This document shows positions 1-5,340 of a stretch of DNA of 5,340 bases, one piece after another (the stretch's first letter is position 1; each line of letters opens with the position of its first letter). A program made the position numbers and the translations under genes. The notes beneath the pieces are model-generated. The model searched no databases. It was not told where the DNA came from and saw nothing but the letters and a program-made list of their open reading frames with translations. Source of the DNA: an uncultured Bacillota bacterium (GTDB lineage Bacteria > Bacillota > Clostridia > UBA1381); contig CASFSH010000094.1 of the NCBI GenBank assembly GCA_949297205.1, positions 1 to 5,340 on the forward strand, in the 5' to 3' direction.

Positions 1-2
1 TT

Positions 3-80
3 TTGCATGAACAAATAAATATTAAATCATTTATTGGTGTATTGTTTATTACTGTCGGAACTTTCTTGATGATTTTGTAA
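3..80 (+). CDS. C-terminal end of a membrane protein, possibly a DMT/EamA-type transporter (5' truncated)
   Basis: An open frame enters from the left edge and ends at TAA (78-80). The 25 visible residues begin LHEQINIKSF and continue as a hydrophobic stretch (IGVLFITVGTFLMIL) to the stop, as expected for a final transmembrane helix with almost no cytoplasmic tail. A polar residue run such as EQINIKSF, then an IG-type helix with a GT pair and an immediate stop, is typical of the last helix of small drug/metabolite transporter (EamA-like) proteins. That assignment is an inference from one helix; other multi-helix membrane proteins could end the same way. The gene converges on sigG. No good plus-strand terminator is visible after it. 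Confidence 0.45.
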   Translation: MHEQINIKSFIGVLFITVGTFLMIL

Positions 81-182
81 GCAAAAAAATAATAAAATGC
101 TTTTATAAAAATTTTTGAAAATATGGAATTATTTATAGCACATATAGTATGTATTCGGAATTTTATATTTGATTTTCATTGT
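81..182. other. AT-rich spacer between convergent genes
   Basis: This stretch lies between the stop of the left-edge membrane protein and the sigG terminator. It is very AT-rich, with runs of A and T. I see no open frame with a ribosome binding site and no convincing GC-containing hairpin. Nothing functional can be assigned. Confidence 0.5.
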
Positions 183-209
183 AAAAAAGCAGCTGTCTGC
201 AACAGCTGC
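183..209 (-). terminator. Intrinsic terminator of sigG
   Basis: Read on the minus strand, the 8-bp arms GCAGCTGT (209-202) and ACAGCTGC (196-189) form a perfect stem around a 5-nt loop. Six T residues (188-183) follow directly. The hairpin starts 34 bases past the sigG stop codon. On the plus strand the stem is followed by A residues rather than T, so it should act mainly on sigG transcripts. Confidence 0.88.
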
Positions 210-242
210 CTGTAAAAAAATACTTATTTGTTTTTTTGTGTA

Positions 243-1013
243 CTATACGTATTTTCTCATATGTTTTAAAGCTGATTTTTCCAGTCTTGATACCTGGGCT
301 TGAGATATTCCTATTTCATCCGCAACTTCCATTTGAGTTCTGCCCTGAAAGTACCTTAAATCAAGTATGTGTTTTTCACGCTCATTAAGATGATCAAGGG
401 CTTCTGCAATGGCTATGTTTTCAAGCCAGTTATCGTCGGTATTTTTTCCGTCTTTTACCTGGTCCATAACATAAATTGCTTCACCGCCGTCATGATACAC
501 CGGCTCAAAAAGGCTTACCGGGTCAGCTATTGCATCAAGAGCAAATACAACATCTTCTTTAGGCAGGTCAAGTTCTTTTGCTATTTCGGTTACAGTTGGT
601 TCTTTTGAATTTGCGTTTATAAGCTTTTCCTTAACGTAAAGAGCTTTGTATGCTATGTCTTTCAGAGATCTGCTTACACGTATAGTATTGTAATCTCTTA
701 AATATCTTCTCAATTCGCCGATTATCATAGGTACAGCATAAGTGGAGAACTGTACTCCGAGACTTAAATCAAAATTATCAACAGCCTTTATAAGACCTAT
801 GCATCCAACCTGAAACAGATCGTCAATGTTTTCTCCTCTATTATTAAATCTTTGTATAACGCTAAGAACCAATCGTAAATTTCCTTGAACAAAGGTTTCT
901 CTTGCTTTTAAATCACCTGCTTTTATTTTAATAAACAGTTCTTCTTTCTCTTCTTTTGACAAAACAGGTAGTTTTGATGTATTAATACCGCATATTTCCA
1001 CTTTATTTATCAC
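243..1013 (-). CDS. sigG: RNA polymerase sporulation sigma factor SigG (forespore-specific)
   Basis: This 256-residue sigma-70 family protein directs late gene expression in the forespore after engulfment. It matches Bacillus SigG along its length: the N-terminal signature VEICGINTSKLPVL (5-18), region 2 with GNLRLVLSVIQRFNNRGENIDD (from 44) and DLFQVGCIGL (65-74), then FSTYAVPMIIGELRRYLRD (89-107) for core binding and -10 recognition. The SigF/SigG-type segment DPVSLFEPVYHDGG (164-177) follows, and a region 4 helix-turn-helix, QMEVADEIGISQAQVSRLEKSA (227-248), recognises the -35 box. Length is close to the Bacillus protein. Translation starts at GTG (1013-1011) behind a strong AAAAGGGGG site (1029-1021), 7 nt upstream; the ATG overlapping it (1015-1013) is out of frame. 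The gene stands alone here: a terminator separates it from the upstream ABC gene and no spoIIGA or sigE is adjacent. Confidence 0.97.
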   Translation of the reverse strand: MINKVEICGINTSKLPVLSKEEKEELFIKIKAGDLKARETFVQGNLRLVLSVIQRFNNRGENIDDLFQVGCIGLIKAVDNFDLSLGVQFSTYAVPMIIGELRRYLRDYNTIRVSRSLKDIAYKALYVKEKLINANSKEPTVTEIAKELDLPKEDVVFALDAIADPVSLFEPVYHDGGEAIYVMDQVKDGKNTDDNWLENIAIAEALDHLNEREKHILDLRYFQGRTQMEVADEIGISQAQVSRLEKSALKHMRKYV

Positions 1014-1060
1014 ATAAAATCCCCCTTTTCGGTTATGTACAAATGTGATATGTGATAAAT
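1005..1060 (-). promoter_or_regulatory. sigG leader hairpin that would pair the start codon
   Basis: Seen directly: a perfect 12-bp inverted repeat with arms at 1060-1049 (ATTTATCACATA on the sigG strand) and 1016-1005 (TATGTGATAAAT). In sigG mRNA these arms would pair with the GTG start codon (1013-1011) inside the stem, opposite CAC at 1054-1052. The Shine-Dalgarno AAAAGGGGG (1029-1021) lies in the 32-nt loop. The stem has two G-C pairs and ten A-U pairs, so it is of moderate strength. Together with the GTG start it should lower initiation of sigG translation (inference). From memory, a leader structure that dampens sigG translation has been reported in Bacillus subtilis, which makes a functional role plausible. 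Confidence 0.62.
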
Positions 1061-1067
1061 CTAATTA

Positions 1068-1096
1068 TATTATTGCCATTCAGAAAAATTTCATTC
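1068..1096 (-). promoter_or_regulatory. Candidate forespore (SigF/SigG-type) promoter of sigG
   Basis: On the sigG strand, GAATG (1096-1092) lies 14 nt before GGCAATAATA (1077-1068). The latter fits the SigF -10 pattern GGNRANANTW at every constrained position. The same -35-like element lies 17 nt before AATAATA (1074-1068), one mismatch from the SigG pattern CATWHTA. Start of transcription is expected near 1061, just before the leader hairpin. sigG is known to be transcribed by SigF and then autoregulated by SigG. Caveat: a perfect SigA-like TATAAT overlaps at 1069-1064, though with only a poor -35 (GAAATT) at 17-nt spacing, and AT-rich DNA yields such hexamers easily. Confidence 0.55.
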
Positions 1097-1166
1097 TAAA
1101 AATTATATAAAATTTCTTTTTTATAATGACAGGGGAGAAAATATAATAATATTATTTATAAAAGAC

Positions 1167-1217
1167 AAAAAAAGAGTACATTTAAAGTTAATTATAATCT
1201 TTTAACTTTAAATGTAC
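1167..1217 (-). terminator. Intrinsic terminator of the ABC exporter gene
   Basis: A perfect 16-bp inverted repeat has arms 1217-1202 and 1191-1176 (minus strand, beginning GTACATTTAAAG) with a 10-nt loop. On the minus strand it is followed by CTC and seven T residues (1173-1167). It starts 32 bases past the ABC gene stop codon and ends before the sigG promoter, so it isolates sigG from read-through. The stem is long but mostly A-T. On the plus strand a T run (1230-1237) occurs only 12 bases beyond the stem, so activity in that direction is doubtful. Confidence 0.82.
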
Positions 1218-1249
1218 CGTAGGGGCAAATTTTTTTTATTATTTATAAA

Positions 1250-2989
1250 TCAATTTTTATATAAATCATATAAACCGGCATATATACCTTTTTTTGCAAT
1301 AAGTTCATCATGTGTACCTTGTTCTTCTATACCGTTTTCAGTGAGAACAAGGATTGTTTTTGCGTTTTTTATAGTTGTAAGTCTATGAGCTATAGTAAAT
1401 ACTGTTCTGCCCTTTGCAAGCTTTTCAAGGGATTGCTGAACAATTCTTTCACTTTCGTTATCAAGTGCAGAGGTAGCTTCATCAAGAATAAGAATAGGAG
1501 GGTTTTTTAAAAAAACACGTGCTATGGAAATTCTTTGTTTTTGACCTCCGGATAATTTTACACCCCGTTCTCCTACGTATGTATCATAACCATTTTCCAG
1601 TTTGTCAATAAATTCATCTGCGCCGGCAAGTTTTGCGGCATTTTTAACTTCTTCGAAGGATGCACCGGGTTTTCCATAAGCTATATTTTCAGCAATTGTA
1701 CCACTGAAAAGATATACATCCTGCTGCACAACGCCGATTTGAGAACGCAGACTTTTAAGTGTTGCATTTTTTATGTTAATTCCGTCAATTAGTATTTCTC
1801 CTCCGGTTACATCATAAAATCTTGGTATAAGGTTGCACATTGTTGTTTTTCCGCCGCCTGAGGAACCCACAATTGCAATATTATCTCCCTTGTGAACTTC
1901 TAAGTTGATTTTTGTAAGAACATTTTTGTTACCGTCATCATAACAGAAATCAACATTTTTAAATTGAATATCACCTTTTATCGGAGGTAAGTCAAAAGCA
2001 TCTTTTTCATTGTTAATTGATACGGGAGAATCCATTATTTCAAGGAATCGTTCAATACCTGTCATTCCTCGCTGGAATTGTTCGGTATATTCAACGAGTT
2101 TTCTGATAGAGGTTATTAACGTTGAAATATAGAATAAATAAGCGGTAAAATCGGCAGGTGTTATCTTCTCGTTTATTAAAAACAGTGACCCGATACAAAT
2201 TCCCGTTATATACATTAACCCGTCAAAAAATCTTGTCATACATTGAAAAAGACCCATATATTTATATGATAATTTTTTTAAAGACAGGAATTTGCTGTTT
2301 CCTTCTTCAAATTTTTTCTTTTCCAATTCTTCGTTTGTAAAAGATTTTACTACTCGTATTCCTAATAACGAATCTTCAACCTGTGCATTTATAACACCTG
2401 TTTGTTCACGATTCTTTTTAAATGTTTCACGCATTTTTTTGTTTAGTATTTTACAAAAAACAAGCATTACGGGCAGTATTGCAAAAATAATTAAAGTAAG
2501 CCATATATTAAATCCGGCAAGTATAAAAAAAGATATTATTATTTTTATTGCAGCAATAAAAAATTCCTCGGGGCAATGATGAGCAAATTCCGTAATATCA
2601 AATAAATCATTAGTTATTCTTGACATTAACTGACCCACTTTATTGTTTGAATAATAAGAAAAGGTTTGCTGCTGAAGCTTGTCAAATAAATCACGGCGCA
2701 TATCTGTTTCGATTTTTGCACCCATTACGTGAGCGCGGTTTGCCATATAATAAAATGCAAATACATCAACTAACCTTAAAATAATATAGAATATACTGAT
2801 TTTTGCTAAAATCTGAGGTGTTAACAATTTTATATCTGTAATTGCGGCATTTGTAATGTATCTGACAATAAGCGGGAAAATAACTTCCCCTAATGCAGTC
2901 AGTGATGCACAAAACAAATCAAAAATCAAAGTTCCTATATATTTTTTAAAATACGGAGCGAAGCGTTTAATTAAATACGTTGTTTTCAT
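1250..2989 (-). CDS. ABC exporter half-transporter (membrane domain fused to ATPase)
   Basis: This 579-residue type IV (MsbA/BmrA-like) exporter has an N-terminal six-helix membrane domain, with hydrophobic stretches near 20-45, 62-84, 143-182 and 250-297, and a C-terminal ATPase from about 340. All catalytic motifs are intact: A-loop Tyr350, Walker A GSSGGGKTT (375-383), Q-loop Gln423 in VVQQD, signature LSGGQ (479-483), Walker B ILILDE with Asp503 and catalytic Glu504, D-loop SALD, and switch His535. Because both composite ATP sites can be complete and no partner half is next to it, a homodimer is likely. It would pump a lipid, drug or peptide out of the cell; the substrate cannot be read from sequence. 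The ATG (2989) follows AGGAAGG (3004-2998) at about 8 nt. Single-gene unit with its own promoter, dyad and terminator. Confidence 0.93.
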   Translation of the reverse strand: MKTTYLIKRFAPYFKKYIGTLIFDLFCASLTALGEVIFPLIVRYITNAAITDIKLLTPQILAKISIFYIILRLVDVFAFYYMANRAHVMGAKIETDMRRDLFDKLQQQTFSYYSNNKVGQLMSRITNDLFDITEFAHHCPEEFFIAAIKIIISFFILAGFNIWLTLIIFAILPVMLVFCKILNKKMRETFKKNREQTGVINAQVEDSLLGIRVVKSFTNEELEKKKFEEGNSKFLSLKKLSYKYMGLFQCMTRFFDGLMYITGICIGSLFLINEKITPADFTAYLFYISTLITSIRKLVEYTEQFQRGMTGIERFLEIMDSPVSINNEKDAFDLPPIKGDIQFKNVDFCYDDGNKNVLTKINLEVHKGDNIAIVGSSGGGKTTMCNLIPRFYDVTGGEILIDGINIKNATLKSLRSQIGVVQQDVYLFSGTIAENIAYGKPGASFEEVKNAAKLAGADEFIDKLENGYDTYVGERGVKLSGGQKQRISIARVFLKNPPILILDEATSALDNESERIVQQSLEKLAKGRTVFTIAHRLTTIKNAKTILVLTENGIEEQGTHDELIAKKGIYAGLYDLYKN

Positions 2990-3023
2990 TATGCATACCC
3001 TTCCTGTAAATTATTTATATAGA

Positions 3024-3052
3024 ATTTTATCATACTGTTAATGTTTTGTCAA
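3024..3052 (-). promoter_or_regulatory. SigA-type promoter of the ABC exporter gene
   Basis: On the minus strand, a consensus -35 TTGACA (3052-3047) is separated by 17 nt from a -10 TAAAAT (3029-3024). A TGA triplet directly before the -10 gives an extended -10 element. Transcription should begin near 3017, giving a short leader that contains the AGGAAGG ribosome binding site. The -35 box lies inside a dyad (3037-3060). Confidence 0.82.
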
Positions 3053-3060
3053 ACATTAAC
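3037..3060. promoter_or_regulatory. 24-bp dyad, candidate operator over the ABC promoter
   Basis: Perfect 10-bp arms GTTAATGTTT and AAACATTAAC are separated by 4 bp (minus-strand view; the plus strand reads the same arms with TGTC between). The dyad covers the whole -35 box and part of the spacer of the exporter promoter, so a bound dimeric protein would block RNA polymerase. Size and symmetry suit a TetR- or MarR-type repressor (inference). No such regulator is encoded in the window; the nearest DNA-binding protein is the divergent XRE/cupin product. Confidence 0.6.
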
Positions 3061-3150
3061 ATAAAATATCTTTTCATTGTTTTGGATAAAACTTGTACAG
3101 TGTATTTATATGATTTGTAAAAACATAGGAATATTTATGCAATTGTTTTA

Positions 3151-3179
3151 TTGACACTTTCTAATCAATATGGTAAAAT
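3151..3179 (+). promoter_or_regulatory. SigA-type promoter of the regulator/acyl-CoA synthetase operon
   Basis: TTGACA (3151-3156), a 17-nt spacer and TAAAAT (3174-3179) form a near-consensus SigA promoter, with TGG before the -10 as an extended element. Transcription should start near 3186, giving a leader of about 43 nt ahead of the ATG at 3229. Confidence 0.82.
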
Positions 3180-3185
3180 ATTTTA

Positions 3186-3199
3186 GTATATTAATATAC
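3186..3199. promoter_or_regulatory. Palindrome at the predicted transcription start, possible operator
   Basis: GTATATTAATATAC is a perfect 14-bp palindrome starting at the predicted +1 of the regulator operon. Its position would suit autoregulation by the XRE/cupin protein. It is purely A-T apart from the outer G and C, so chance occurrence in such AT-rich DNA is quite possible. Confidence 0.35.
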
Positions 3200-3228
3200 A
3201 AAATAAAAAAAGGAAGGAAGTCTGAAAA

Positions 3229-3777
3229 ATGGACGAAATAAGAGAAATAGCACTTCGTATCAAAGAATTACGTGAAGTGTGCGGCTATACCGTCGATGAA
3301 ATGGCAAAAGAACTTGGAATTGATCAGGCCGTGTACGTCGGATATGAAGAAAACGGAAATGATATTCCTATAAGCGTTATTTATCATATTGCAAAAAAAT
3401 TTAATGTGGATTTTTCTGAATTACTCACTGGTACTTCTGCAAAATTAAACACATATCAGGTCGTCCGTGCCGGCGAAGGCTTAATTGCTGACCGTTATCC
3501 GGGTTATATTTTTCAGGATCTTGCTTTCAGATTTTCAAAAAAAATCATGCAGCCTTTTATTGTAACCCTTGACCCGTCGGATAAAGTTGCCGACCTTGTC
3601 ACACATAACGGTGAAGAATTTAATCTTGTTTTGGAAGGTACAATAATACTCACATTCGGAAATCAGACAATAGAACTTAATGCAGGAGACAGCATTTATT
3701 TTAATCCAACATATCCTCACGGACAAAAATGCGGTTCCTCCACGCCGGCTAAGTTCCTTACAATGATTTGCGAATAA
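3229..3777 (+). CDS. XRE-family transcriptional regulator with C-terminal cupin domain
   Basis: This 182-residue protein is a ligand-responsive DNA-binding regulator. Residues 7-67 form a Cro/C1-type helix-turn-helix (IALRIKELREVCGYTVDEMA, then ELGIDQAVYVGYEENGNDIP and a last helix FNVDFSELLTG). Residues from about 105 to 180 form a small cupin barrel: motif 1 around HNGEEFNLVLEG (126-137) and motif 2 around NAGDSIYFNPTYPHGQKC (151-168). Candidate ligand- or metal-binding residues are His126, Glu130 and His164. The design matches PuuR-like HTH-cupin regulators, where the cupin senses a small molecule. The ATG is set by a purine-rich AGGAAGGAAG site (3211-3220) 8 nt upstream. The acyl-CoA synthetase follows 27 bp later on the same strand with no terminator between, so control of that enzyme, and perhaps sensing of its substrate or product, is the natural guess (inference). 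Confidence 0.9.
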   Translation: MDEIREIALRIKELREVCGYTVDEMAKELGIDQAVYVGYEENGNDIPISVIYHIAKKFNVDFSELLTGTSAKLNTYQVVRAGEGLIADRYPGYIFQDLAFRFSKKIMQPFIVTLDPSDKVADLVTHNGEEFNLVLEGTIILTFGNQTIELNAGDSIYFNPTYPHGQKCGSSTPAKFLTMICE

Positions 3778-3804
3778 TTGGCTCATGAAAGGACGATTTT
3801 ACAT

Positions 3805-5340
3805 ATGTTAGAAAAATATTTACCGAGAATAGAATTTGATTCGTATGAGGATTTTAAACAAAATTATAAAGTAAACACACCGGATGATTTTAATTTTGGT
3901 TTCGATATTGTTGATGGTTGGGCAAAGGAAAATAAAAATAACCGTGCCCTTGTTTGGTGTGATGATCATAATGAAGAAAAAGTTTTTACTTTTGAAGATA
4001 TAAGCAAACTCTCTAACCGTGCTGCAAATTTTTTTAAATCCAAAGGTTTGAAAAAGGGATCGGTTGTAATGCTTATATTAAGAAGACGTTGGGAATATTG
4101 GATCTGTGCAACTGCATTGATTAAGCTTGGGGTAATATTTATCCCCGGTACTCTTCAGCTTACAAAAAAAGACATTGCATACCGTGCCAATGCGGCAAAT
4201 GTAGAAATGTTCATTTGCATAAATGATGAATATGTTGTTAACCAGATGGAACTTGCATTGACGGATATGCCGACAGTAAAAAGTATTGGATTGGTAGGCA
4301 ATGTTGAAAAAGACGGATGGTTCAATTTCAATAAAGAATTTATGCAGTTTTCAGATGAATTTGAACGTCCTGCAGGAGATGAAGCTACTAAATCTACGGA
4401 TATAATGCAGATTTATTTTACATCAGGTACGACAGGTATGCCTAAAATGGTTATGCATAATTATCTTCACCCGCTTGGTCATATTGTCACGGCTAAATAT
4501 TGGCAGAGAGTTCAGGAAAATAAATTGCATATGAGCGTATCAGATTCCGGATGGGCTAAATTCGGATGGGGAAAAATATACGGTCAATGGTGCTGCGGTG
4601 CTACAATTTTTGCATATGATATGGATAAATTTATTCCAAAAAATCTTTTGGCCATTATCGAAAAATACAAACTTACAACATTTTGTGCACCTCCTACAAT
4701 GTATCGCTTTATGCTTCAGGAAGACGTTGCCGCATTTGATTTATCCAGTGTACAGAACTGGGCTACTGCAGGAGAACCTTTAAATCCCGAAGTATATAAT
4801 AAATGGCTTGAACTTACCGGAGGAAAGATTCACACAGGGTTCGGACAGACAGAAGGAACTGTACTTCTTGCTGATTTTGAGTGGTTTGAACCAATTCCGG
4901 GGGCCATGGGAAAACCCTCACCAATATATGATTTAAGGTTGATTAATGAGCATGGAAATGTGTGCGACAGCGGTGAAGAAGGTGAAATTGTAATTTGTAA
5001 TGTAAAAAATAATCCCCCTGTAGGATTATTTGTTGGTTATTACAGAAATGAGGAACAGACAAATGAGGCGCTGGGTACAGGTAATTACAATTTAAAAGAT
5101 GTTGCATGGAGAGATAATGACGGTTATTATTGGTTTGTCGGACGACATGATGACGTTATAAAATGTTCAGGCTACCGTATAGGTCCTTTTGAGGTTGAAA
5201 GTGCGTTGATAGAACATCCTGCAGTTGTAGAATGTGCAATTACAGCTGCTCCGGATCCAATAAGAGGGCAGGTTGTAAAGGCAACAATTGTTCTTGCAAA
5301 AGGATATTCACCGTCTGATGAACTTGTAAAAGAACTTCAA
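3805..5340 (+). CDS. AMP-forming acyl-CoA synthetase, medium-chain-like (3' truncated by window)
   Basis: The enzyme activates a carboxylic acid with ATP to an acyl-adenylate, then transfers it to CoA. The 512 visible residues show the adenylate-forming family motifs in order: P-loop TSGTTGMPK (206-214), TGFGQTEGT (344-352) at the YGxTE position, Asp432 in LKD where the ribose-binding TGD aspartate usually lies, and the hinge/C-domain motif GRHDDVIKCSGYRIGPFEVE (446-465). The phrase SDSGWAKFGWGKIYGQW resembles the medium-chain (ACSM/MACS-like) subgroup, so fatty or aromatic acids are more likely than acetate; the exact substrate is not readable. The catalytic C-terminal lysine motif lies beyond the edge; roughly 40 residues are missing (inference from family length). 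The start ATG follows GAAAGGA (3787-3793) at a slightly long 11-nt spacing. It shares the operon of the upstream XRE/cupin regulator. Confidence 0.93.
   Translation, partial: MLEKYLPRIEFDSYEDFKQNYKVNTPDDFNFGFDIVDGWAKENKNNRALVWCDDHNEEKVFTFEDISKLSNRAANFFKSKGLKKGSVVMLILRRRWEYWICATALIKLGVIFIPGTLQLTKKDIAYRANAANVEMFICINDEYVVNQMELALTDMPTVKSIGLVGNVEKDGWFNFNKEFMQFSDEFERPAGDEATKSTDIMQIYFTSGTTGMPKMVMHNYLHPLGHIVTAKYWQRVQENKLHMSVSDSGWAKFGWGKIYGQWCCGATIFAYDMDKFIPKNLLAIIEKYKLTTFCAPPTMYRFMLQEDVAAFDLSSVQNWATAGEPLNPEVYNKWLELTGGKIHTGFGQTEGTVLLADFEWFEPIPGAMGKPSPIYDLRLINEHGNVCDSGEEGEIVICNVKNNPPVGLFVGYYRNEEQTNEALGTGNYNLKDVAWRDNDGYYWFVGRHDDVIKCSGYRIGPFEVESALIEHPAVVECAITAAPDPIRGQVVKATIVLAKGYSPSDELVKELQ

Noticed and set aside
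369..608. Plus-strand open frame opposite sigG
   Set aside because: Lies wholly within the antisense of a strongly conserved gene, has no recognisable domain and no good ribosome binding site.
2158..2579. Two plus-strand open frames opposite the ABC exporter (2158-2340, 2292-2579)
   Set aside because: Antisense shadows of an intact, fully recognisable coding sequence.
3111..3155. Short plus-strand frame in the divergent promoter region
   Set aside because: Only about 14 codons, no ribosome binding site, and it runs into the operon's own -35 box.
2990..3228. Riboswitch or T-box leader in the divergent intergenic region
   Set aside because: Both predicted leaders are under about 50 nt and hold no conserved riboswitch or T-box motif; promoters and dyads account for the region.
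3535..3786. Minus-strand open frame opposite the cupin domain
   Set aside because: Antisense to a well supported domain; its product resembles no family I recognise.
3785..3811. Eight-codon frame ATG...TAG overlapping the acyl-CoA synthetase start, considered as a leader peptide
   Set aside because: No ribosome binding site precedes it, and the GAAAGGA inside it serves the downstream gene; a chance frame is the simpler reading.

Overview
The window is AT-rich DNA with strong Shine-Dalgarno sites, intrinsic terminators and a sporulation sigma factor. This points to an endospore-forming low-GC Firmicute, most likely a member of the Clostridia (inference; no 16S or other marker is present).

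Layout. Positions 1-80 hold the last codons of a plus-strand membrane protein, possibly a DMT/EamA-type transporter. A spacer and an intrinsic terminator separate it from a convergent minus-strand gene for the forespore sigma factor SigG (243-1013). Upstream of sigG lie a sporulation-type promoter and a leader with a perfect 12-bp inverted repeat that would pair the GTG start codon in the mRNA. A second intrinsic terminator (1167-1217) closes off the next minus-strand gene, a complete ABC exporter half-transporter (1250-2989). That gene has its own SigA-type promoter, whose -35 box sits inside a 24-bp dyad, a good operator candidate. A divergent SigA-type promoter on the plus strand drives an apparent two-gene operon: an XRE-type helix-turn-helix/cupin regulator (3229-3777), then 27 bp later a medium-chain-type acyl-CoA synthetase (3805 onward) that runs off the right edge.

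How the genes relate. The three transcription units look independent: sporulation control (sigG), an export pump under its own operator, and a carboxylic-acid activation operon with a dedicated regulator. The gene content is ordinary. The most interesting signals are regulatory, above all the sigG leader hairpin. No phage, IS element, CRISPR array, tRNA or rRNA was seen. All homology statements rest on motif recognition by eye, not on a database search.
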